Source: Paralvinella palmiformis
Taxonomy: Eukaryota > Annelida > Polychaeta > Terebellida > Alvinellidae
Length of the DNA: 64,000 nt
Direction of reading: 5' to 3'
Assembly: GCA_025642065.1 (NCBI GenBank)
Contig: JAODUP010000014.1
Coordinates: 1,275,001-1,339,000 of the forward strand
The position numbers and the translations under genes are program-made. The first letter of the stretch is position 1; every line of letters begins with the position of its first letter. Shown here in pieces: positions 36,430 through 47,493 of this stretch. The notes beneath the pieces were generated by a model, which saw only the letters and a program-made list of their open reading frames with translations, made no database searches and was not told where the DNA came from.

Positions 36430-36505
36430 TCAGTCCCCTGAAGAAACGTCCAGAGTTTGAATTCACGGTTCGAGATTCTCTGTGCCTGTGCCTTATTATA
36501 CACAA
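36430..36505 (+). repeat. Dispersed repeat with B-box-like word, copy 1
   Basis: GAATTCACGGTTCGAGATTC and TGTGCCTGTGCCTTATTATAC at 36459-36500 match the minus strand of 56235-56300. CGGTTCGAGATTC fits a pol III B-box, so this may be a fourth tRNA-derived SINE family. Here it runs straight into the (AC)n tract. Confidence 0.5.
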
Positions 36506-36507
36506 CT

Positions 36508-36645
<138 letters not shown>

Positions 36646-36668
36646 CGCACGCATGCACGCACGCACGC

Positions 36669-37537
36669 TGAGTGAAAATACTATTATTTCTGTTATTGTC
36701 GGAGATATTAGAATTATTAACATAATAGATATTATATATACTGATATATATGCTTTATTTCCTGTTATAGCTGCGTTATATATGTACTAATATATAAAAT
36801 TTGTTTTCTATTTAGGTAGTAGTCGTTTGATCATAATTCTGTAAGAATTATAAACATCACGAAAACCTGAGCCCACGCCTTTATTATATGTAACATAAAA
36901 CACACACACACACACATCACAATTCTGCTTTGTTCATTACATTTGTTCAGGTATTTCAGGCATCTTGTTTTATCAGTATCATCTGGAAAATCATTACCCG
37001 GTGACAATACACTGATTTAGCAGGAATCGTTTCCACACAATAAATTCAACAGAACCCTTTTAGTCCTGTCTATGTTCCCGTTGAAGCGAAACAATACTCC
37101 TTTCCAGTAAACTCTCCTGCCAGTCATACGGATCAGCAACAAGAACAATAGTTAAGTATTCTAGAATGTACTGGATTGGGAAGATCCGCTCTCTATGGTG
37201 CTTAGTGATGTTGACGCAACGGGCGAAAGCTTTTCAAAGTAATTAATGTAAAAATATGGAAATTCAGCTTGATGGAAAGAGCAACTTGTGTTCTTTTATC
37301 GGTTTATTACCATGAGATTCGGATAACTGAAGGTCAACATTCCAATTCGTAAACAGAACGAGATATCGGTTTCATTCTCTGGTTATAATCTGACACGTGA
37401 TGCATTAGACTATAATGGAGCTTGGATTAGTTTAAAATTGCGAAAAAAAGAAAGGATTATGTATCCGACGTCGCCGCGACTTGAGTAAGAGACTTTCGGA
37501 ACGTGTTTGTTATTATTTGTTGTCGTGATATCAGTGG
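36669..37537. other. Intergenic DNA, nothing recognised
   Basis: A short (AC)n tract at 36900-36917. No gene seen. Confidence 0.5.
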
Positions 37538-37605
37538 TAATAATAATAATAATAATAATGTATATGTAAACATTTGGTGATGATTTAAAAGATAACAATT
37601 ATTTA
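37538..37605 (-). mobile_element. LINE family C 3' end, copy 5 (short remnant)
   Basis: AATAATAATGTATAT followed by GATGATTTAAAAGATAACAA and TTATTTATTAG matches the tail and 3' UTR of the other copies, but the central CTTTATTA...CAGACAT part (about 100 bases) is missing. This is a deleted or extremely truncated insertion. Confidence 0.6.
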
Positions 37606-39089
37606 TTAGCCGCTGAGCAAAATCGACGACTTCTTCGAAAACGATCCCATTGACGATCCAACGAGAGGATCACAGCAACTGATATCATGTTTATAAACAT
37701 GACGCAAGCGATGTAAATCGAGTAGGATGTAGAAGTTTTTGAGGTTGGAGAAATATCACGATCAAAGAAAAAGTTAATTATGTAAAAATAGGTAATCAAA
37801 TTTCAATGGCCTCTCTTTCTGATGTACAAGACGGATGACACTTTTGTACTCCATAGCACACGGATACGAACATAATGCTGTTGTTTGAAGCGATATAACT
37901 GATAACTTGACTAACGACGCACCCAAATTTCCCATTCTTCCACATACCTTAGTCTCGGTGTAAAGAATCGCATCTGTAAAATTATATTTTAAGTCGGAAG
38001 TATTACGAATGATGTTAATCAATATTTACATGCCGTTCTAGGTTTACCATAACCTATAGTGTTAATCTTCTTCCGTTTAACGCGTTGTACACTTACGTCA
38101 CCGATGAAGTATTTTGTTTATCTTGTAATAGCTATAATATGTCAGATAACAGTAGAGTATTGTGCATTTGCCTTTGTGCGAAACGTCCTGCACGAGTAAA
38201 ACAATGGTTGATGGATCACATGTAGCTAGCTGTGAATCTCAATATTTCGTAAGGTTGCCTTTATCTGATTTAACGAAAGCGATTTAAAATAGCATAAAAT
38301 TTAAATTTGGCAAAGTCTGCACATTCAAGAAGCGATTCGTCTTGGTTCATAAGAGGACTCATTCCAATCGGTAAAAGACAGATAAAGATGTATGCATCTT
38401 GTAAACGGAGTTAATAATCTCCTTATTTACATTCAGGGCGTGCTCCAATAATGCTAATATCCGATCATTAGCGATTTGCTAGACAAATAATACGTTCGGC
38501 ATTTGTGCCAATTTAGAAGAGGGCATAAAAGCGGAGAGTGACAACAAATTGAGCATGCCTTTAAGTACACACCGGGGACCACGTTAATTGATGGCTACCG
38601 AATAGCGGAAACTGGATCGAGTCCTATTTCTAGATGAATGCGAACCATCTCTGCCGTATTTTAAGATTGACGATCTGTTATTTTATGCCAGCCATGTACC
38701 GTTTCTGAGAAAGACGGTACGTCGAATTACCAACAGAGAATTGTTCATTTCATTTTTTGAAACACGATCACCGTATTTGTCACTGATTTCAAAGCAATGA
38801 CTAGATGGAAAACGTCTCTACATTAGAAAGAATAGATAATCCGAGGTAAAAATCCACCTTTTTTCCCAAAGAGAACGTCTTACGTTACTGGGTCAGATAG
38901 TAACTAAACAAACCAAGCCTCATCCACTGAAAAATGTAAAACATGCCTATTGTATCGTGTTCTATAAATATCTGAATGCAGGAAAAATATAAACAGATGA
39001 AAAAGGGTATTATTGAAAAGATTTCTGGAAACATGGATCTCTCTCTGTTCATTCTGCAAAAAGGTGTTTTTTTTTTTACTTCTCTGGAT
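37606..39089. other. Intergenic DNA, nothing recognised
   Basis: No coding, RNA or repeat feature identified in about 1.5 kb. Confidence 0.5.
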
Positions 39090-39310
39090 ATCTAAATAGA
39101 GAGAGAGAGAAAAGGCTGGGGGAGGGGGGAGGGTTGAGATGCAATGCTCCGCAATGTATTGCTTCCCTGGGGGTACTAATTATAAATAACTTGCCAGTTG
39201 CCTCTCTTGCTGAGAAGCTACCCACGATATAATGCCACAACCGGGGTTTGAACTTGCACCTTTCATACACTATCATCGTGGGTTAGGAGTCCCACACCAT
39301 AACACCAATA
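39090..39310 (-). mobile_element. Possible tRNA-derived repeat
   Basis: On the minus strand GTGTTATGGTGTGGGACTCC is followed by GCAAGTTCAAACCCCGG, a good B-box, and then a body ending near a GGGAGG/GAGA-rich tract at 39100-39130. Single copy, so the family assignment is tentative. Confidence 0.35.
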
Positions 39311-39408
39311 TACAAAATTATTCTGAGATCCGTTATAATACGCTCCATGGGCTCCTGTATTCTTCAGCATGTCATTACATGATATAGTAAAGCTTTCAGA
39401 AGCTGTCT

Positions 39409-39720
<312 letters not shown>

Positions 39721-40189
39721 TTGTTGTTTTTGTTATAGTTATTTATCTGTCTTTCTATTGTCCTCCTCCTAGTGCCTTTTTTGTTTTATTCGCTGATTTA
39801 CAGACAATGCTGCCTTAAGATTAGATTGTTGTTTAACATCTTTTTTTAAGCTTCGATGTCGCCTCTCTCTAATAAGAACTTAGACTGGACGAAACAAACA
39901 GCCAGATAATGTCCACGTACTAGACAAAGGTTCTTCATGTTTTATGTATTAAGATGCAATTTGACTGACACCAACTGAATGTGCAGCACGCTGTAATAAT
40001 AACAGAGTAATTGTACAAAAACCGATAGTCGGCAGTCAGGATCAAGCTATGTATGAAGCGAAATTATTATTTTTAAATCCATCCAATGTTCTGCATCTTA
40101 ATTGCTTTTACTAATAACAGACTAGTTCAAGGGGAATGGACTTTATGACTAAATAACATCGATAACGAGCAAAGGCTTAGTCAGGAAAT

Positions 40190-40231
<42 letters not shown>

Positions 40232-42236
40232 CTAAGTATTGCCTAAAGATGCGTTTGTTATTAAGGATATCTTTCTAGCGTATAACCTTTATTTGTATCA
40301 TTTACAATTAACAGTCTCGTTTAAAATGAACTAACTAACATCAGTAATGAGCAATGATTTTGTAAGAAAATCGCATTTAATTAATTATACGTAATATCCA
40401 CGTAAAGAATACGAGGAAGAAAATTAACTTATAGCTTTTTTGATACACGAGGAAGGGCGAGTGATGGGATGAGAAATTATTGTTAGAGATCTGTGAGACA
40501 TGAAATGGTTCACTTTTAAACATATTTCGAATTACTGCTGACCCATAAAGGACACCGTTTAATGCGTATTTCATATTAAAATAACGAACACAAATATTCA
40601 TTCCGATGCTTACTTAAAAGTATGCCGTAATGAAATCTAGTTGAGATGATAAATTAGCGGCGTTTAAAAAAATATTTTGATAAAGTGAAGGTGCTCGAGA
40701 AGGAAGTCATGGTGGGGACTTTATGAGAAGATGCTATCAGATGAGAAATTCGCGGCAATGACGGCTGATAAAACTGATTCGTGTCGTTAATGAAATATTT
40801 TGTCACATAAAAGCATCTTTTTTTGATAGGAACGATCGCGTATTAAATAAAGTTTTTTAAATGTGAAGCATACATAAGTGTTTTTATCTTTAGCGTGGTA
40901 TAGTAGTTTAGTCTTGACACGTAGTTAATATCTTAGATTGAGTGAGTAAAATTTGACAACTGATTGACGCCATTTTTAACGAGCACCAGCTTGAAGATTG
41001 CTACCGTCCATGGCAAATAAAACAGTGGCCAAATATCAATTTTTGTATTAGATAATCTGATGCCACTAACATCTTTAGAAACACAAAAGGATTTATTTAT
41101 CGAGATGATAACATCCACGTTTCGAATACGTAGCAACATTAGCAATTGCTCACGTAGATCGTAAGAACTTATAGCTCTCACTAATCACTGTTAGCTTAAA
41201 CACTGACTAGTTTGGTGAAGGTGTTATGTCCACTCATTAATCAATCGATTAGTTAATGCGTCAAACGCCGGTTAGAGTCATTCACCTGTTCCATACGTTG
41301 TATATAAGATCGAATTAAAGTGTTGTTAAAGTCGTCGACATCATCCCCGAGTAGTCTCCTTGTATGTAACTTGATGTATTATTTTCTTCTCTAATATAGC
41401 TTTGTAGTCGTCATTTATACATCAATCAACTGTCACCTGTTAAATGATAACTCTAGGTGTAAGATGTATTTCCTTCAATGTCCAAATCATCTTAAAAAGA
41501 AGGCGTACTATTGTAAACTATTGTAACCGTATCCCGGGTTTACATTAACGTTGTCACGGATTGGGTATTGTTTAATGCAATGCCAATCATAAGGCAGAGT
41601 CCTGGTAGTCAGGTGACTTCCTTGACGTGATATATTCAAAACATATTATAATATATAACTGTTTTTGTTTTTTGACATAGTTTGTGGGAAAGGATAAGCG
41701 TGTCTACACGAAAAAATTGCCTGCCACCAATAATCCAAACCAAATCGTGATTGATAACGGCTTTTCTTTCCTTGTAAAGTCAGGATTGATAGTGGGGAAG
41801 ATGGCAAACACGTTTCTGAAAATCTCTCAGTAACCATATACTATTTTTCTTAACGCTTGGTGAAAAAGCATCATGTTCTAAGCGTCAAGTTCCGGGATTA
41901 AGTATTGTTGTTTCATCAGCGTAATGTTGGTAAGTGGTAGACATACATATGCTAAGGTTTGTTTCTCTAAAAACGCCAACATAAGTAAAATTGATGTTAA
42001 AGGAGAATACTAATTGTATGGTATGTAATTTATTCAGATGAGGTTTGTTTACATACAATATTTATCTATACCTAGCCACACATCGCGCCTATCAGAAAAG
42101 GAAAAATTCTATTGACTTTTCTGTCAGCCTTTGTTAATGTTTCTGTGCGAGGCTTGCATATTTATTAGTCTCTGAACTGTGCTATACAAAAGCCGAGCAA
42201 TCGTAGGCCATATGTTGCGCTGTATAATACTGAACC
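39721..42236. other. AT-rich intergenic DNA
   Basis: (AT)n at 40192-40230. No gene recognised in about 2.5 kb; open frames are short and featureless. Confidence 0.5.
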
Positions 42237-43780
42237 TGAATGGTATGTTGAACAATAATGTCTAAAACTATAAATGAATGGTCTGTTGAGAATATTGTCT
42301 AAAACTATAAATGAATGGTCTGTTGAGGAATATTGTCTAAAACTATAAGTGAATGGTCTGTTGATGAATAATGTCTAAAACTATAAATGAATGGTCTGTT
42401 GAGGAATATTGTCTAAAACTATAAGTGAATGGTCTGTTGATGAATAATGTCTAAAACTATAAATGAATGGTATGTTGAACAATATTGTCTAAAACTATAA
42501 ATGAATGGTCTGTTGAGGAATATTGTCTAAAACTATAAATGAATGGTCTGTTGATGAATAATGTCTAAAACTATAAATGAATGGTCTGTTGAGGAATATT
42601 GTCTAAAACTATAAGTGAATGGTCTGTTGAGGAATATTGTCTAAAACTATAAATGAATGGTCTGTTGAGAATATGTCTAAAACTATAATGAATGGTCTGT
42701 TGAGGAATATGTCTAAAACTATAAGTGAATGGTCTTTGAGGGAAAGTCAAAACAAAGGAATGGTCGTTGATGAAAAATGTCTAAAATATAAATGAATTTG
42801 TTGAACAAAGCTAAAAATATAAATGAATGGTCTGTTGAGGAATATTGTCTAAAACTATAAGTGAATGGTCTGTTGAGGAATAATGTCTAAAACTATAAGT
42901 GAATGGTCTGTTGAGGAAATTTTCTAAAACTATAAGTGAATGCGGGGGTATTGCAAAAATGTGAATGGTCTGTTGAAATATGCTAAACTATAAGCCGAAG
43001 AATCGTTAGGAATATTGGTCTAAAACTAAACTGAATGGTATGTTGAACAATAATGTCCAAAACTATAAATGAATGGTCTGTTGAGGAATAATATCTAAAA
43101 CTATAAATGAATGGTCTGTTGAGGAATATTGTCTAAAACTATAAATGAATGGTATGTTGAACAATATTGTCTAAAACTATAAATGAATGGTCTGTTGAGA
43201 ATATTGTCTAAAACTATAATGAATGGTCTGTTGAAAATATTGTCTAAAACTATAAATGAATGGTCTGTTGAGGAATATTGTCTAAAACTATAAATGAATG
43301 GTCTGTTGAGGAATAATTTTCTAAAACTATAAATGAATGGTCTGTTGAGGAATATTGTCTAAAACTATAAATGAATGGTCTGTTGAGGAATATTGTCTAA
43401 AACTATAAATGAATGGTCTGTTGAGGAATATTGTCTAAAACTATAAATGAATGGTCTGTTGAGGAATATTGTCTAAAACTATAAGTGAATGGTCTGTTGA
43501 GGAATAATGTCTAAAACTATAAATGAATGGTCTGTTGAGGAATATTGTCTAAAACTATAAATGAATGGTCTGTTGAGGAATAATATCTAAAACTATAAAT
43601 GAATGGTCTGTTGAGGAATAATATCTAAAACTATAAATGAATGGTCTGTTGAGGAATAATGTCTAAAACTATAAATGAATGATCTGTTGAGCAATACTGT
43701 CTAAAACTATAAGTGAATGGTCTACTTGAGTAATAACGTGTAGAATTTTAAATGAATGGTCTGTTGAGCAATAACATATT
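42237..43780. repeat. 38-bp minisatellite array, about 40 copies
   Basis: Head-to-tail copies of a 38-base unit starting GAATGGTCTGTTGAGG and ending GTCTAAAACTATAAAT. Variants include TATGTTGAACAATA and GTTGATGAATAAT forms and AGTGAATGG versus AATGAATGG. Copies on both flanks are near-identical, whereas 42660-43030 is full of single-base deletions and odd words. There are no unique spacers between units and no long open frame. It looks like a locally amplified minisatellite rather than a coding repeat. Confidence 0.95.
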
Positions 43781-44612
43781 GCTAAAAGATATATAACGAC
43801 AAATCCCATCTCCTTTCACTGGTATATTAATCTGTGCCTTAACGATGTCTCGTGAGTAGAAGACAGAGCAGTACCTCGTTTTGTGAGTGATAACTCTTTA
43901 TATCCCCGGTACTGCTATTACCTAAGACACCCGGCTAATAGGATACGACATTTTGTAGTAAGTGTTTATATGATGTTATCACATGGGGGGGGGGGGGTAT
44001 GGTTTCCGGTCACATTGTCTACAATGATCCATCTCTTCCAGCAGCCAAGTGCTGATTTCACTCGCTATTCAAATCTCTTCTCTTCTGGACTGCTACTCTA
44101 ATGATGTTATTGTCAGTTTCTTGTTGATAGGACTGAACCTGAGAGACTGTAACAGTAATACTATCAACAGACTGGCAGCTCTCCCGTTTATAGCATTACG
44201 TTATTCATATATCGATAAACGCCAGATCGATGCTACCGCTGAATATCAATTTGTTAGAGCAGAGGTCAGCCCAGCATGATTTCACCAACGTTGTTTATCA
44301 ACGCATTCGTAATTTCTGAAACGTATCGGATGAACAAGTACATGAGTGCGCATGCGCGACGGCACGCGTACATACGCATACAAACACATATACACACCTA
44401 TACATATACACATACTCACATACACTCACGTACACACACACATATACACACATATATAGACGTACACACATATATATCAGTTTTGATTTCCTTATATTTA
44501 TTCATGAGTCTGATCAAATACTAAACGTATCAGTTACAGCATCATTACCAAAATACCAAATGTTGTGCATTGTTGACTATTGGTTATAAAAGTTTTAATT
44601 AGAAAGCACGTC

Positions 44613-44616
<4 letters not shown>
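43781..44616. other. Intergenic DNA with G-run and ACATA-rich tract
   Basis: A run of G at 43984-43996 and an imperfect ACATAC/ACACAT tract at 44378-44475. No gene seen. Confidence 0.5.
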
Positions 44617-44646
<30 letters not shown>

Positions 44647-44960
44647 CATACATACATACATACATTTTATACATACATACATACATACATACATTTATAC
44701 ATACATACATACATACATACATACATACATTTATACATACATACATACATACATAATAATAATTTAAAATACATACATACATACATACATACATTTATAC
44801 ATACATACATACATACATACATACATACATTTATACATACATACATACATACATACATACATACATTTATACATACATACATACATACATACATACATAC
44901 ATTTATACATACATACATACATACATAATAAAATTTATACATAATACAAATACATACATA
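44617..44960. repeat. (CATA)n field with periodic TTTATA interruptions
   Basis: Tetranucleotide CATA repeats broken by TTTATACATA at fairly regular 30-50 base spacing, suggesting a higher-order unit amplified together. Met-Tyr-Val-Cys frames over it are artefacts. Confidence 0.95.
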
Positions 44961-45035
44961 CTAAATACAACACACACACATGGGGCCCCGACTCTCTAAT
45001 TTTTCTTGCCAAAGGTTTCTTTTGATAATGTTAAA

Positions 45036-45036
<1 letters not shown>

Positions 45037-45090
<54 letters not shown>
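45037..45090. repeat. (AT)n microsatellite
   Basis: About 53 bases of AT repeat, followed after AAAAAGTT by a short (GT)n run. Confidence 0.95.
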
Positions 45091-45094
<4 letters not shown>

Positions 45095-45251
45095 GTTTGT
45101 GTGTGTGTGTGTATTTTGTTTTTTTATGTATATATTATTTTATTTTTAGGGCAGGTATGTATGTATGTATATATGTATGTATATATGTATGTGTGTATAA
45201 CACTTATCTATTTCTGATTTGACTTTCAATCTCACCAGTAAAAGAGGATTA

Positions 45252-45330
45252 ACGAGTCCCGTTAGCTCAGTGCTGATGGTTGTCGAAAAGCTTTTAGTTA
45301 CCGGTGTTAAAACCCGATATGCCAAGGACA
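45252..45330 (+). mobile_element. Possible tRNA-like SINE head
   Basis: CCCGTTAGCTCAGTGC resembles an A-box and GGTGTTAAAACCCGA, about 45 bases on, a decayed B-box. No other copy of its body was found, so this is tentative. Confidence 0.3.
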
Positions 45331-45589
45331 GCTGCTATTCTAGATGCCAGAAATAGAGCTAGAATATTTTTATGGAAAGTTCATTTTGTTCATGGAATGT
45401 TTTTCACACTAAATTAGTCCTCTGGATCTAATGATGGGTCCATTAGGCGGTGAAAACTGGCACCATTAGGGTACGATAACCGTACAGTACGCCCTGCCCG
45501 TCCACGTAGCAATCTTCATCCGACCTTCCCATATCTCAGCCAAGAACGGAATATCCCATATTTTGCTGATTATATAAGATTATACAATT

Positions 45590-45660
45590 TGTGTACATGG
45601 TAGGCCAAGTCGAAGATGAAACATCCTTCAGATATGCCCACCCCGAGATCCTGAGTATAT
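45590..45660 (-). mobile_element. tRNA-derived SINE, short remnant
   Basis: GTACATGGTAGGCCAA and GTCGAAGATGAAACATCC, then TTCAGATATGCCCACCCCGA, match the SINE at 46843 read in the same direction. The middle GGGCCGAGCGACCTCC block and the tRNA head are missing. Confidence 0.7.
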
Positions 45661-46842
45661 AAGGGACACTAACTGTCAATAACACGTGATTTAATTAACA
45701 TTCAGCGTCATATACAAGACTGTTGTTTATGTTCAAATATTGCAGTCATTCTGTTGTTTTGAATGGCTACATTTACCAAGTACGTTGCTTGTATTTGCAG
45801 CATTGTCTTATATTTGACAGCTGACTTTTTAAAATATCTTTAGTAAAGTCTCGTATGTATTTATTTGCCTTCTAACAATGACAACGTAACAGCGAAAATC
45901 GACTTTATGCATCACGTGGCAATGACAGCGAGATAAGACAAACCAGGTTTTTCCGAAATCAATATAAACCCCGAGCTATGATTTGCCTTTGTTAGACATA
46001 CAACGTATATGGCGCTACCCCCAAGAGACATTACTACAGCCAAAAACACGGGCTTCCCAAGACAGCCAAGAAGCCACACATGTATGGTAAGAGATCTCTC
46101 GGAAAACTGAAGTAGTTGGCGACATGGTAAAAAAGAAAACTCCATTGTGACGAGCTAGTAACTGAACTAACGCAAAGAATAAAGAAAAGAACAGGAAATG
46201 TTTGGGAAACAGTTTCCGAATATGTGGAAAGGGAGAATATATGGAGGTACATCTTTGGTCTACGTAGCGGTGCCCTATCCAAGAAGAATATCATGCCGTC
46301 AATCTGAAGTTAGGACGCCCGAAAACAATCCCCGTCGTAAATATCTTGGAATAAATTGCATTATCTCTCTTTTGTTCGCTTGGTTTTTTTATCTGTCATA
46401 TATCGCCGGTCCTGTTGACGTCGAGCTACTTGAGTCTGTGAGCGGAATTATTAAATTATTGTCGGCGAACATCAATGGCTGACTGACTGACTGACTGACT
46501 GACTGACTCTTGCGAGTGTTAGTCTGGTATTACACAAATAGCTTAGTAGCAATCAGCGAATACATTTGTTATTAGCTGCAATGAAGATGGTAAATTGCAA
46601 CAATAAGACGGGTTAAATCTCAGTATAGTTGATATCTTGACGATACCATTTTCATCGACTACACTTCATTAGTGTGATATAATCGAGCTGTCTTAATGTT
46701 ATCAATCAGTGTTCGACAATATAATACGGTAATACGAAGGGGAAAAAACGTTGCTATTTCATAGAGCCAGTTTAGTGTTTGCGGTATATTAAATGAGCGA
46801 AACAACCTCCAGTGTCGCGAAGTAAAACACTAAAGACGTGGT
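45661..46842. other. Intergenic DNA; (TGAC)n at 46479-46508
   Basis: A short (GACT)n tetranucleotide array lies at 46479-46508. Open frames of 77-94 codons here carry no motif and are not called. 46828-46842 is the left target-site duplication of the next SINE. Confidence 0.5.
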
Positions 46843-47029
46843 GATGATGATGATTGATGTTTTACGGCCACTTTTGTGCACATGGTAGGATAAATGGGCC
46901 GAGCGACCTCCAAAGGTAATGAAACGAAGTCAAAGATGAAACAACCTTCAGATATGCCCACGCCGAGATTGGAACACGGGTGGTAGTGATCTGTGGTCCA
47001 ACACGCTACCGCTAGACCACGGAGGCGCC
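46843..47029 (-). mobile_element. tRNA-derived SINE, copy 3, with perfect target-site duplication
   Basis: The minus strand shows the family head (GCGCCTCCGTGGTCTAGCGG), a B-box decayed to GTTCCAATCTC, the GCTCGGCCCATTT block and an (ATC)n tail. CACTAAAGACGTGGT occurs exactly on both sides (46828-46842 and 47030-47044), a 15-base duplication typical of LINE-driven insertion. This defines both ends of the family. Confidence 0.93.
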
Positions 47030-47044
47030 CACTAAAGACGTGGT

Positions 47045-47240
47045 ACAGCTGTTATTGAGAATAACAAAGGGCAATTACTTAAGTTACCTAGACCTGATTA
47101 TTTATTGGAAATGACTGTTCTATGAAATACTCAACCGTAGCAAATGTGTTCTATTTTACATTTTCGGTTTTTGTAATACAGACTGATACGAAAAGGTTAA
47201 TGCCATAACATAACATAAAATCATATGAAACAAATACGGA

Positions 47241-47280
<40 letters not shown>

Positions 47281-47493
47281 AATGCTGGCGCAGACCCACA
47301 CGCACCCTGATGCACGCACACACAGACGAATGCATGCATAAGTACATGCATACAGTCTATATACGTTTGCTAAAATTGGACAGTTCAAGAGAACAGGCTT
47401 CTACCCAAGGAGCACCCATTTTCTCAATCAATTCGATGCGTGATCTCTGTGTGAGCAACGTTCGAACTGTTAGACAGAATAGTATGTGTACGC
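47045..47493. other. 3' flank of the fucosyltransferase gene
   Basis: TTTATT at 47101-47106 is AATAAA on the minus strand, about 390 bases beyond the stop, and is a candidate polyadenylation signal. (CA)n lies at 47242-47273. Confidence 0.4.

Noticed and set aside
42237..43780. Regular 38-base repeats that could suggest a CRISPR-like array
   Set aside because: Units are directly adjacent, with no unique spacers, and the surroundings are eukaryotic; it is a minisatellite.
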